Source: Bradyrhizobiaceae bacterium (lineage in GTDB: Bacteria; Pseudomonadota; Alphaproteobacteria; Rhizobiales; Xanthobacteraceae). From it: 32,137 nt of DNA. The notes under the pieces were generated by a model. The model saw only the letters and a program-made list of their open reading frames with translations. It had not been told where the DNA came from and did not search any database. Made by a program: the position numbers and the translations under genes. Positions 16,047 through 24,225 of the stretch are shown piece after piece; position 1 is the first letter of the stretch, and each line of letters begins with the position of its first letter. Where the stretch lies: positions 1 through 32,137 of the forward strand of contig CANKHJ010000033.1 of the NCBI GenBank assembly GCA_947481635.1, read 5' to 3'.

Positions 16047-17294
16047 CTAGAACTCAGCCGCGCCTTCCTGGACCGGCTTTTCGGCGACCGCCCCAAGTTG
16101 AAGCAGGCGGCCGACCATCTCGTCATCATAGCCGCACAGCTCTTTGAGTACAGCACGCGTGTGCTCGCCCGCATGCGGCGGATAGACATGATCCTGGCGC
16201 GAGGCCTCGCGCAATTTGATCGGATTGCCGGAGACGCGCACGACGTCCTCAGGCCTTCCGCCCTTCAACTCCAGCAGCATGTCACGGTGCTGGACTTGAG
16301 GCTCGGCGAAGGCGGCATCGATCGAATTGATGGTCGCGGCCGGGGCGCCGACGTCGTGCAGGCACGCGACGATGTCGGCCGCATTGACGATCTTGCAGGC
16401 CTCATCGAGCAGCGCGCGCAGCTCGGTCTTGTTGCGGTTGCGCAGGTCGGGCGTCAGGAAGCGCGGATCGGCCAACAGGTCCGGCCGGCCAATTGTGCGC
16501 ATCAGCGCGTCGAACGCCTTCGGCTGATTGGCGGCGATCATGACGTCGGCGTCCTTCGCGGCCACGCAATAGGACAACGCGTAGGAATCATGGGTGCGTC
16601 CCTGAAGACCGGGAACCTTGCCGGATTTGAGGTAGGCCGCAGCCTGATAGGACAGCATCGCCACCTGAACGTCGAGCATCGAGATGTCGACATAATCGCC
16701 CTGCCCGGTCGCTGCTTTGCGCAGCAAGGCCGCAAGGATACCGCTGGACGCAACCATGCCAGCGCAGATGTCGCCGATCGGGACGCCGGCGCGGACCGAC
16801 TTGCCGCCGACTTCGCCGGTCAGGCTCATGCCGCCCGACATCGCCTGCACGGTTGGATCGAGCGCGCCACGATCCCGGTCCGGCCCGTCCTGCCCGAAGC
16901 CGGAAATCGAGCAATACACCAGGCCGGGAAAATCCGCCTTGAGATCGTCGTATGACAACCCGAACCGCGCCATCACGCCCGGACGGTTATTCTCGATCAA
17001 CACGTCGCAGGATTTCAGCAGACGCCGCACGACCTCCTGGCCTTCCGGCCGTTTCAAGTCGACGATGATCGAGCGCTTGTTGCGATTGATGCTGAGATAA
17101 TAGGTGCTCTCGCCGGCCACGAGATGCGGCGGCGTGCGATGCGTCGGATCCGCGCCCGGCGGCTCGAGCTTGATAACGTCGGCGCCGAGGTCGCCCAGCA
17201 TCTGCGTGCCGTAAGGTCCGGCCAGACGCTGGGTCAGGTCCAGCACCCGGATATGCGGGATCGGCCCGCGCGCGCTGCTCATGCCGGTGCGCAT
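16047..17294 (-). CDS. family III CoA-transferase (CaiB/BaiF)
   Basis: This 415-residue protein begins the family pattern at IRVLDLTQRLAGPYG. It has NRNKRSIIVDLK at about 71-82 and the catalytic Asp146 in RGALDPTVQAMSGG. The frame is open for 85 further codons upstream, but that part lies antiphase over the dehydrogenase gene and looks like no protein. The ATG at 17294 overlaps the dehydrogenase TGA and has GAGGA close by, so it is the likely start; an ATG at 17282 is second choice. It would activate an acid by CoA transfer before or after the MmgE/PrpD step. It is clearly distinct from the other CaiB-type protein in the window. Confidence 0.93.
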   Translation of the reverse strand: MRTGMSSARGPIPHIRVLDLTQRLAGPYGTQMLGDLGADVIKLEPPGADPTHRTPPHLVAGESTYYLSINRNKRSIIVDLKRPEGQEVVRRLLKSCDVLIENNRPGVMARFGLSYDDLKADFPGLVYCSISGFGQDGPDRDRGALDPTVQAMSGGMSLTGEVGGKSVRAGVPIGDICAGMVASSGILAALLRKAATGQGDYVDISMLDVQVAMLSYQAAAYLKSGKVPGLQGRTHDSYALSYCVAAKDADVMIAANQPKAFDALMRTIGRPDLLADPRFLTPDLRNRNKTELRALLDEACKIVNAADIVACLHDVGAPAATINSIDAAFAEPQVQHRDMLLELKGGRPEDVVRVSGNPIKLREASRQDHVYPPHAGEHTRAVLKELCGYDDEMVGRLLQLGAVAEKPVQEGAAEF

Positions 17295-18520
17295 CAATCC
17301 TCGCCGCCGCCGCTCTTGCCCCTCGACACCGGATCGCGATGCCGGCCGAGCAGACGATCTGAAATGATCATCTGCTGAATCTCGGAGGTGCCCTCGAAGA
17401 TCTTGGTCAGGCGCGCGTCGCGCCAATAGCGCTCGACCTGATGATGCTTGGTATAGCCGGCGCCGCCATGGATCTGGATCGCCTCGCTGGTGACGCGCTC
17501 GGCCATCTCGCTGGCGAAGTATTTGGCCATCGAGGCTTCCTTGTCGCAACGACGCCCGGTGTCGATCTCGTGGCAGACGAAATAGAGAAGCTGGCGCGCA
17601 GCCTCGATCTCGGTCGCCATGTTGGCGAGCTTGAATCGGATCGCCTGGAAATGCGCGATCGGCCGGTCGAATTGTTCGCGCTCCTGCGCATATTTGATCG
17701 AATCCTCGAGCGCGCCGCGCGCGACGCCAATGGCACGCGCCGCGGTATGCGCACGCGCGGTCTCCAACCCCTTCGCGCGCGTATAGAACGCCTTGCCTTC
17801 CTCACCGATGACCGCGTCCTTCGGCACACGCACGCCGTCAAACGCGAGTTCCCAGGTCTTCCAGCCGAAATAACCGATCTTCGGCAGCGGCGTTCCGCTC
17901 AAACCTTTTGGAAATTTTCCGCGCTCCTTTTCCAGGAACAGCGCGGTCAGTCCGAGATGCCGCTTGTTTGGATCGATCTTGGGATCGGTCCGCGCGATCA
18001 CCGTCATGTAGTCGGCACCGTCCGCGAAAGTGATCCAGCATTTATTGCCGGTGATGACCCAGTCGTCGCCATCGCGCACGGCGCGGGTCTTGATGCCGCT
18101 GACGTCGGAGCCGGTCTGCGGCTCGGACATCGCCATGCAGCCGAGATAGTCGCCTTGCGCGGAGCGCTTGTGCAGGCCGCGCCAATGCTCGTCGCTCATG
18201 AAGCGGGCGCGCGGAACGTTGTTGCCCTGGCGGATGATCGAGGAGACGCTCATCCACGCGCGCGCCAGTTCTTCGGTCACCAGGCAATATTCAAAGCAGC
18301 CGAGACCGAGGCCGCCCATCTCTTCTGGGATCAGCATGCCGAAATAGCCCATGTCGGCCAGCTTGCGGCGCAACTCCATCGGGATGTCGCCCTGGACCGG
18401 GTCGAGTTCGTTAGCGACCGGGAGCACCTCATTGAGCGCGAATTCGCGCGCGGTTTCCTGGATCATCCGGCGTTCTTCGGTCATATAACCGGCGGCGGGA
18501 CTGGTCACGCGCTCATCCAT
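17294..18520 (-). CDS. acyl-CoA dehydrogenase
   Basis: This is a full-length acyl-CoA dehydrogenase of 408 residues. MAMSEPQTGSD (129-139) is the FAD/substrate segment. QIHGGAGYTKHHQVERYWRD precedes the C-terminal TKIFEGTSEIQQMIISDRLL, where Glu376 is in the usual catalytic-base position. It leads the minus-strand unit of dehydrogenase, CoA-transferase, MmgE/PrpD and TctC, and it overlaps the CoA-transferase start by 1 nt. The ATG at 18520 has only a weak purine stretch upstream. It is transcribed divergently from the GntR gene at 18642. It would oxidise a saturated CoA thioester made by the CoA-transferase. Substrate class unknown. Confidence 0.94.
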   Translation of the reverse strand: MDERVTSPAAGYMTEERRMIQETAREFALNEVLPVANELDPVQGDIPMELRRKLADMGYFGMLIPEEMGGLGLGCFEYCLVTEELARAWMSVSSIIRQGNNVPRARFMSDEHWRGLHKRSAQGDYLGCMAMSEPQTGSDVSGIKTRAVRDGDDWVITGNKCWITFADGADYMTVIARTDPKIDPNKRHLGLTALFLEKERGKFPKGLSGTPLPKIGYFGWKTWELAFDGVRVPKDAVIGEEGKAFYTRAKGLETARAHTAARAIGVARGALEDSIKYAQEREQFDRPIAHFQAIRFKLANMATEIEAARQLLYFVCHEIDTGRRCDKEASMAKYFASEMAERVTSEAIQIHGGAGYTKHHQVERYWRDARLTKIFEGTSEIQQMIISDRLLGRHRDPVSRGKSGGGED

Positions 18521-18597
18521 GGCTCGGCTCTAGCGGCTGTGGTGGCCCGAATCGGCCGAAGACGGCATCATTTCGGTCGCCCTGGGACGGTAAAAGG

Positions 18598-18626
18598 TTT
18601 ATAATTAGAATGTTGGGATCAAGCAA
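18598..18626 (-). promoter_or_regulatory. candidate divergent promoters with overlapping -10 elements
   Basis: For the minus-strand dehydrogenase unit, TTGCTT (complement of 18621-18626) and TATAAA (complement of 18598-18603) are 17 nt apart. On the plus strand a perfect TATAAT at 18600-18605 can serve the GntR gene, though its -35 is poor. The two -10 elements overlap, so only one direction could be occupied at a time. Confidence 0.45.
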
Positions 18627-18641
18627 GCGGTCGGACGCATC

Positions 18642-19454
18642 ATGACGGTTCATGTCGCTGCTGAAGGTGGCCGGCTCGCGCAGGGCGACGACAATCGCGG
18701 CATCGCGCTTTATCTGCGGCTGGCCAACATTTTCAGACTCAATATCCAGACCGGAACGTGGGGCGCCGGCGATCAGCTGCCGACGATTCCGGAACTGACC
18801 AAGCAATATGGCGTCGGCACCGTCACCGTGCGTCAGGCCTTCAGCCTGCTGGCCGACGAAGGATTGATCGAGAGCTTCCGCGGGCGTGGGACCTTCGTGA
18901 AGGCGAATGTCCGGCCTGGGCCGCAGAACCAGGAACTCCGTTCGGTCATCAGCAATCCGCTGTCGGACTTTCCCGAACTCACCATCAAGGTGCTGAAGCG
19001 CGAGGAGGTCGACCAGCTTCCGGTCGAATTGCAGGGCCGGCACGTCGCCAATGGTCCGTATGTCTGGGTCCGCAAGATCCACTATTACTCCGACGTCCCG
19101 TTCGCGTTGATGGACATCTACGTCACGCGCGAGATCTATCGCCGCTTCCCCAAGAATGCCGAGCGGCGCTTCACCATCCCGCGGCTGATCTCCGACTACG
19201 GCAAGGTTGCGATGGCGGTGAACGACATCGAGATGTCGGTCCGCTTCGCCGACGAGGAGACTGCGCGCCTGCTCAACTACACGCCCACCGGCGCGCTGGC
19301 CAAGCTGCGGCGCTGGCGCACCGATGCGCAAGACCGCGTCATCATGGGCAGCATCAATTATTTCCGGGCCGACATGTTCGTGCTCGACGTGACCGAGACC
19401 AACCAGCCGTTCAACATCGGTTCGATCCGCCCGAGCACCACCAAGCAACGTTGA
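18642..19454 (+). CDS. GntR family regulator with UTRA domain (HutC subfamily)
   Basis: This is a 270-residue regulator with a GntR winged helix at about residues 20-88: the helix-turn-helix is IPELTKQYGVGTVTVRQAFS, and the wing is FRGRGTFV at 79-86. A UTRA effector-binding domain fills most of the rest, with GPYVWVRKIHYYSDVPFALM in its core. The UTRA ligand is usually a small metabolite of the regulated pathway. It is divergent from the dehydrogenase/CaiB/PrpD/TctC unit with overlapping promoter elements and is the obvious regulator of that unit. Its stop is 17 nt from the convergent hydrolase stop. It is a distant relative of the GntR protein at 3837-4685, not a recent copy. Confidence 0.92.
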   Translation: MTVHVAAEGGRLAQGDDNRGIALYLRLANIFRLNIQTGTWGAGDQLPTIPELTKQYGVGTVTVRQAFSLLADEGLIESFRGRGTFVKANVRPGPQNQELRSVISNPLSDFPELTIKVLKREEVDQLPVELQGRHVANGPYVWVRKIHYYSDVPFALMDIYVTREIYRRFPKNAERRFTIPRLISDYGKVAMAVNDIEMSVRFADEETARLLNYTPTGALAKLRRWRTDAQDRVIMGSINYFRADMFVLDVTETNQPFNIGSIRPSTTKQR

Positions 19455-19471
19455 GTCCCCCACGATTCTGG

Positions 19472-20305
19472 TCAGCCGCCCGGCTTCAGGAACCCGATCA
19501 GCGTCTGTGCGAACAATTCGGGCGCGGTCAGCATTCCAAAATGCGCCTGCCCTTCCAGCGGAAATATCTTTGAGTCTGGAATCGCGTCATGCAGGCGGCG
19601 CGCGGTGACATGCCCATGTTCGGCACTCTTGCCGCCGATGATGATCCCGGTCGGCACCGTGATCGCGCTGAACCGCTCCGGCGCGAACTGATAGTCGCGC
19701 AGCGCGATCAGCTCCCGCGGCATGGTATGGGCCATGCCACGACGGATCGCCCAGGCTTCGGTGAGGCCACGCTGTTTGGCGATGGTCTCATCGGAGGCAT
19801 TGATGATGCTGCGCAGGTGCAATGCCACCACGGCATCGCGATCGCCGACGGTGATCAGCCGCGCCATCTCGTCGACCGCTGCGTCGCGTTTCGGATTGCT
19901 CAGCATCCGGTTCACCGACGGCTCGTAGATCATCGCGCGGCGCAGCGTACCCTTGCGGGTCCGCAACATCCCTTCGAGGGAACACATCGCGCCGAACGAA
20001 TGCGCGAACAGGCTGACGCCCTCGATCGCATCCAGGACCGCGGCGACATCCTCCCACTCGCGCTCGAGCGCGTAGTCGGGGTTGTCACCGCTGATGCCCC
20101 TGCCACGGCGGTCCATCAGGTAGAGCTTGAAATGCGGCGTCAGCAATCCGCGTACGCGCCGCCAGCCGAGATGGGTGTCGCCGGTGCCATGCACCATCAA
20201 CAGCGGCGGCCCCGCGCCATCGACCGCGCAGCCGATGCGCGTGCCGTCCGCGGACACCACGTTGAACACCTGTTCCGCGCTCGCCTCGCTCATCGCAGCA
20301 CTCAT
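19472..20305 (-). CDS. alpha/beta-fold hydrolase
   Basis: This 277-residue protein has the alpha/beta-hydrolase layout: the oxyanion segment MVHGTGDTHLGW (37-48), DRRGRGISG, and a nucleophile elbow LFAHSFGAM with Ser103 in AHSFG rather than the full GxSxG. The C-terminal His is at about 255 in EGQAHFGML. The usual acid after the sixth strand is not obvious (IIGGKSAEH). Its start overlaps the stop of the ADP-forming acyl-CoA synthetase by ATGA. A thioesterase, C-C hydrolase or esterase role acting on an intermediate of the same operon is possible. A second ATG four codons in (20293) could also be used. Confidence 0.88.
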   Translation of the reverse strand: MSAAMSEASAEQVFNVVSADGTRIGCAVDGAGPPLLMVHGTGDTHLGWRRVRGLLTPHFKLYLMDRRGRGISGDNPDYALEREWEDVAAVLDAIEGVSLFAHSFGAMCSLEGMLRTRKGTLRRAMIYEPSVNRMLSNPKRDAAVDEMARLITVGDRDAVVALHLRSIINASDETIAKQRGLTEAWAIRRGMAHTMPRELIALRDYQFAPERFSAITVPTGIIIGGKSAEHGHVTARRLHDAIPDSKIFPLEGQAHFGMLTAPELFAQTLIGFLKPGG

Positions 20306-22449
20306 GCCTTGGGAACGATCAGCGCATCGACGGCCATGCAGCCACTTTCGCCGACCAGCAGTGGATTGACGTCGATCGACTGGATTTTGTCGCCATGGGC
20401 GACCACCAGACGCTGCAAGGCGTCGAGCGTCTGCACGACCTGATCCAGCGCCTTCTCACCCCCGATCAGCGACACCAGATGCCCGATCTTTCCGGCCGCG
20501 ATCTGGTTGCGGATCGTCTCGCGTGCGACCGGGATTGGGAGCAACGTCACTTCGTCGAGGACTTCGGTGTAGATCCCGCCGAGGCCGATCACCAGGAAGT
20601 GGCCGAGCGGCTCCTCCCAGCTCACGCCGGCGATCAGCTCCGCCTTCGACGCCATCATCGGCTGAAGGATCACCGTCACGCTGCTACGCGCAATGGCTGC
20701 TTTCGCGACGCGCGCCTCAAGCGTTGCATAAGCCTCGACCAGCGCCGCCTCATCGCGGATCCCCGCAATGACAAAACCCATCTGGGCCTTGTGCGCGACG
20801 CCCGGCGCGAGTGCCTTCAGCACCACCGGATAGCCGGCCGTCTTGGCCGCGGTGCAGGCCGACGCCTGATCCCGCACCACATGGCTCGGCACCATCGGCA
20901 CGCCGGCCTTTCGCAGGATGTCCGCGCTGTCGATCTCCGAGAGGAAGCTCTCCGAGGTGCGCAACGACGCGCCGAGCGCATCGAGCGCCGCGTCTTTTGC
21001 GGATATCGGTGCTGGTGGCCGTGGCAGCGTGTCGTAATAGGCCTGCAGGCTGTCGAAAGCAGTCGCGACATCGCGGAAGAACGGCACGCCGGCGGCGAGA
21101 TATTTTCCGACGATCGAGTCGGCCAGTCCGCCCGGCGCCACCACCGCGACCGGCGAGCCGGTTCGCTCCTTGCGCGCGATCATCATGTCGGCGATCAGCT
21201 CGGAGCCGACGATGTTCGGCAGGCTGTGGGTGAACACCATCACTGGCCCGGAATAGCCGTCAGCCTCTTGCGCCTTGAAAATCTCGGTCATGCGCGTCTG
21301 CTTGCCGCCGAGCGAGCCGGTGTCGGTCGGATTGCGCAGCAGTCCGACATTGTCATAGGTGGCGATCAGCTCGGCGACCTTGCCACCCCAGGTCCCGTCC
21401 GGATTGCCCGCGAGCGTGAGGCCGCGTGCGGACGCGAAGTCCGCGACCATCGACGAGCCGCCACCTGTCGTGGTCACGCAGACCAGCGACGTATCGGCCG
21501 GTCGCGCGCCCGGACGCGTCGCAAGCAGCACGCCGCAGGCGCCGGCCATGGCTTCCACCGACGGCACCGACGCGATGCCGTATTCGCGAAACAGCGCATC
21601 GAAAGCGCGCGCCGAGCCGGCGAGGCGCGAAGAATGCGCTTCAGTCGCGCTGGCGCCGGCCTTGGAGCGGCCGAGCTTGAGCGCAACGATCGGCTTGCCT
21701 GCCGCGCGGGCGCGTTCAGCCAGCATGCGGAAGCGCGCACCATCGGAAATGCCTTCGATGATCAGCCCGATCACGCCGGTGTCCGGGTCTTCGATGAAAT
21801 ATTCGATGAAATCGAGCATCGAGAGATCGGCCTCGTTGCCGACCGGCACGAATTTCGAGAGGCCCGCCCCGACCTCGCGCAGGCGCGGCGCGATCGAGTT
21901 GAACAGCGCGCCGGAATGGGCGGCGATCGAGACCGGCCCCGGCGTCAGCGCATCGCCATGCGAGGTGTTGTAGCCGAGCGAGAATTTGTCGGAGGCGTTG
22001 AAGATGCCGTTGGTATTCGGGCCGACAATCCGCATGCCGCCCGCGCGCGCCACCGCCAGGATCTCGTCCTGCCGGGCGCGGCCTTCGTCGGTGCCCAGTT
22101 CAGCAAAGCCGGTCGAGCCGATGATCAGTGAACGCACGCCGTGCTGGGCACATTCGCGAACCGCCGCAACCGATGCGCTGGCCGGAATGACCATCAGCGC
22201 ACAGTCGATCTGCTCCGGGACATCGGCCAGCGTCGCATAGCAGCGCAGGCCCTCGATCTCCCCGCCGCCGGGGTTGATCGGGAAAATCCCACCCGGGAAT
22301 CCGCCACGCTGCAGATATTTGACCGCGGTATGTCCCTGCTTGCCGGGCGTCTTGGATGCGCCGATCACCGCGACGTTGCGCGGCTTGAATAGCGGCTTGA
22401 GCGCGGCCAGCATGCCGCCTTTGGTCCCGCCTTTAGTTTCTTGCACCAT
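20302..22449 (-). CDS. ADP-forming acyl-CoA synthetase (acetate-CoA ligase family)
   Basis: This is a single-chain NDP-forming acyl-CoA synthetase of 715 residues. A CoA-binding Rossmann domain begins at FKPRNVAVIGAS (21-32). Succinyl-CoA-synthetase-like flavodoxin domains follow, with His272 in TEAHSSRLAGS at the phosphohistidine position. A C-terminal ATP-grasp domain (about 495-715) includes GYPVVLKALAPGVAHKA. It makes acyl-CoA from acid, CoA and ATP with ADP and phosphate as products, or the reverse to gain ATP. It is 6 nt downstream of the crotonase and overlaps the hydrolase by 4 nt. It contrasts with the AMP-forming ligase at the left edge. Substrate unknown. Confidence 0.94.
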   Translation of the reverse strand: MVQETKGGTKGGMLAALKPLFKPRNVAVIGASKTPGKQGHTAVKYLQRGGFPGGIFPINPGGGEIEGLRCYATLADVPEQIDCALMVIPASASVAAVRECAQHGVRSLIIGSTGFAELGTDEGRARQDEILAVARAGGMRIVGPNTNGIFNASDKFSLGYNTSHGDALTPGPVSIAAHSGALFNSIAPRLREVGAGLSKFVPVGNEADLSMLDFIEYFIEDPDTGVIGLIIEGISDGARFRMLAERARAAGKPIVALKLGRSKAGASATEAHSSRLAGSARAFDALFREYGIASVPSVEAMAGACGVLLATRPGARPADTSLVCVTTTGGGSSMVADFASARGLTLAGNPDGTWGGKVAELIATYDNVGLLRNPTDTGSLGGKQTRMTEIFKAQEADGYSGPVMVFTHSLPNIVGSELIADMMIARKERTGSPVAVVAPGGLADSIVGKYLAAGVPFFRDVATAFDSLQAYYDTLPRPPAPISAKDAALDALGASLRTSESFLSEIDSADILRKAGVPMVPSHVVRDQASACTAAKTAGYPVVLKALAPGVAHKAQMGFVIAGIRDEAALVEAYATLEARVAKAAIARSSVTVILQPMMASKAELIAGVSWEEPLGHFLVIGLGGIYTEVLDEVTLLPIPVARETIRNQIAAGKIGHLVSLIGGEKALDQVVQTLDALQRLVVAHGDKIQSIDVNPLLVGESGCMAVDALIVPKA

Positions 22450-22455
22450 GTCAGA

Positions 22456-23232
22456 TCAGCGTCCTTGCCACTTTGCCGGGCGCTTCTCGATGAACGCGCG
22501 CGCGCCTTCCTTCTGGTCTTCCGACGCATAGACGTCCGGGCCGGTATCGAGGCGGATGCCGGTATGGAACGGCATGCCCTGCGTCTTGCGATAGGTGAGC
22601 TTCAGGCGCTGCAACGACAGCGGCGCGGAGGACACCACGTCTTCGAGGAACTTCATCGCCTCGTCCATCAGCGACGCGGCAGGTACGATGCGGTTCACCA
22701 ATCCCCAACGCTCCATCTCGGTCACCGCGATGCGCCGGCCGGTATAAAGCCACTCCATCGCGATCGGCGGCGGGATCACCTGCGGCAGCACCACCGACGC
22801 AAAATGCGCGCCGCGGCCGCGCTTCGCCTCGGGAACCGCAAAGAACGCCGTATCGGCGGCGATCATCATGTCGCAGGACAAGGCGAGTTCGAATCCACCC
22901 GCCATGGCCGGGCCATTGACGATCGCAATGGTCGGCTTGCGCGTATCGATCATGACTTCGAGAATGCTGCGCCGGACGCTGTGCAACGGTCCATAGAACG
23001 CCTTGCCGGCATCCGCGAGATCGCGCGCGCCACGCAGGTCGGCGCCGGAGCAGAACGCGCTGCCGGCCCCGGTGATCGCGATCACGTAGACCTCGGGATC
23101 ATGATCGGCGTCCATCACCGCATTCATGACCGCGTCGCCAAGCTCGGTGTTCAGCGCATTGCGCGCATCCGGCCGGTTGAGGGTCAGCAGGCGGATCCTG
23201 CCGCGGGTTTCGATTTTCAGAACATCACTCAT
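22456..23232 (-). CDS. enoyl-CoA hydratase/isomerase family (both catalytic Glu present)
   Basis: This crotonase of 258 residues has AFCSGADLRG (59-68) and GPAMAGGFELAL (107-118) as oxyanion-hole segments. Glu115 and Glu135 (in VPEAKRGRG) match Glu144 and Glu164 of rat enoyl-CoA hydratase. Normal syn-hydration of a 2-enoyl-CoA is therefore plausible. It starts 3 nt after the HMG-CoA-lyase-like gene and ends 6 nt before the synthetase. Paired with an HMG-CoA-lyase-like enzyme, it could make the 3-hydroxy thioester that the lyase cleaves, as 3-methylglutaconyl-CoA hydratase does in leucine breakdown (inference). Confidence 0.93.
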   Translation of the reverse strand: MSDVLKIETRGRIRLLTLNRPDARNALNTELGDAVMNAVMDADHDPEVYVIAITGAGSAFCSGADLRGARDLADAGKAFYGPLHSVRRSILEVMIDTRKPTIAIVNGPAMAGGFELALSCDMMIAADTAFFAVPEAKRGRGAHFASVVLPQVIPPPIAMEWLYTGRRIAVTEMERWGLVNRIVPAASLMDEAMKFLEDVVSSAPLSLQRLKLTYRKTQGMPFHTGIRLDTGPDVYASEDQKEGARAFIEKRPAKWQGR

Positions 23233-23235
23233 GGA

Positions 23236-24195
23236 TCAAGCCGCCACTTTCTGCCGGAGTTTCGCCAAGCTGCCACCGACCATCACCGAACCGGGCAGCG
23301 GATGGCCGACGATATCCTCCGCCAGCCGCGCGCATTCGATCAGCTTTTCCAGATCGAGGCCGGTCTCGATGCCCATCTCGGCGCACATGAAGGCGAGATC
23401 TTCGGTGCAGACGTTGCCGGCCGCGCCCTTGTGGCCGGCGAAGGGGCAACCGCCGAGGCCCGCGACGCAGGCATCGAAATGCGCGACGCCCATTTCGAGG
23501 CCCGCATAGGCATTGGCGATACCCATGCCGCGGGTATCGTGCAGATGCAGGATGTATTCTAGGTCGGGGTATTTGTCCTGGAGCGCGCCGAGCACGCGCT
23601 TGATCCGGTCCGGCGTTCCCCACGCCATTGTGTCCATCAGGGCGAAGCTCTTGATCGCCACGTCCTGCTCGGCCGCGACGGTGAAGATGTCGGCGGCCAG
23701 CCCCATGATCCGGGCGACCGGCACGTCACCTTCGAAGTTGCAGCCGAATGCGGCGGAGATGCCCGCGCCTTCGATCGGCAACCCGTGCTGCTTGTACAGC
23801 GCGATGCTTTCGCGCTGCGCCGCCAGTTGCTGTTCTAGCGTGCGGTTCTGGTTGCGTTTGAGGAAGCTCTCCGACGCGCACAGCGTGATCGAGCCCTTGA
23901 CGGTGAGCCGCTTCGTCGCGAGCGCGCGCTCGATGCCCTTATCGTTGAGCGCGAGGCCGGTATAGGTGACGCCGGGCTTCGGGGTGATCCCCGCGACCAC
24001 CTCTTCGGCGTCCGCCATGTTCGGCACCACCTTGGGGCTGACGAAGGACACGATCTGGATCGTCTTCAACCCGGTGTCGGCGAGCGCGTTGATGAACTCG
24101 ATCTTGCGCGCCGTCGGCACGAAGGTCTTTTCGATCTGGAAGCCTTCGCGCGGCCCCTCTTCCTTGATCTGAACGCGTTTTGGAAAGTTCGACAT
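23236..24195 (-). CDS. hydroxymethylglutaryl-CoA lyase family protein
   Basis: This DRE-TIM metallolyase of 319 residues matches HMG-CoA lyase well. EEGPREGFQ carries the catalytic Arg16. HLHDTRGMGIANAY has metal-binding His217 and His219. VAGLGGCPFAGHKGAAGN (244-261) contains the family's active-site Cys250 loop, followed by CTED. HMG-CoA lyase cleaves 3-hydroxy-3-methylglutaryl-CoA to acetyl-CoA and acetoacetate. Homologues act on longer 3-hydroxy-3-alkylglutaryl-CoAs. GGAG lies 6 nt before the ATG. No leucine or terpene pathway carboxylase is in the window, so the true substrate may differ from HMG-CoA. Confidence 0.93.
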   Translation of the reverse strand: MSNFPKRVQIKEEGPREGFQIEKTFVPTARKIEFINALADTGLKTIQIVSFVSPKVVPNMADAEEVVAGITPKPGVTYTGLALNDKGIERALATKRLTVKGSITLCASESFLKRNQNRTLEQQLAAQRESIALYKQHGLPIEGAGISAAFGCNFEGDVPVARIMGLAADIFTVAAEQDVAIKSFALMDTMAWGTPDRIKRVLGALQDKYPDLEYILHLHDTRGMGIANAYAGLEMGVAHFDACVAGLGGCPFAGHKGAAGNVCTEDLAFMCAEMGIETGLDLEKLIECARLAEDIVGHPLPGSVMVGGSLAKLRQKVAA

Positions 24196-24225
24196 CGCCT
24201 ACTCCATCTCGGGATGCGCTATTGA

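Noticed and set aside
17295-17549. 85-codon N-terminal extension of the second CaiB-type gene
   Set aside because: It overlaps the dehydrogenase gene out of frame and is unlike the family. The ATG at 17294 has a ribosome site.
20395-22131. 578-codon open frame on the plus strand
   Set aside because: It is antisense to the ADP-forming synthetase. Its translation is Arg/His/Asp-rich with no recognisable domain, as is common for third-frame antisense ORFs in GC-rich DNA.
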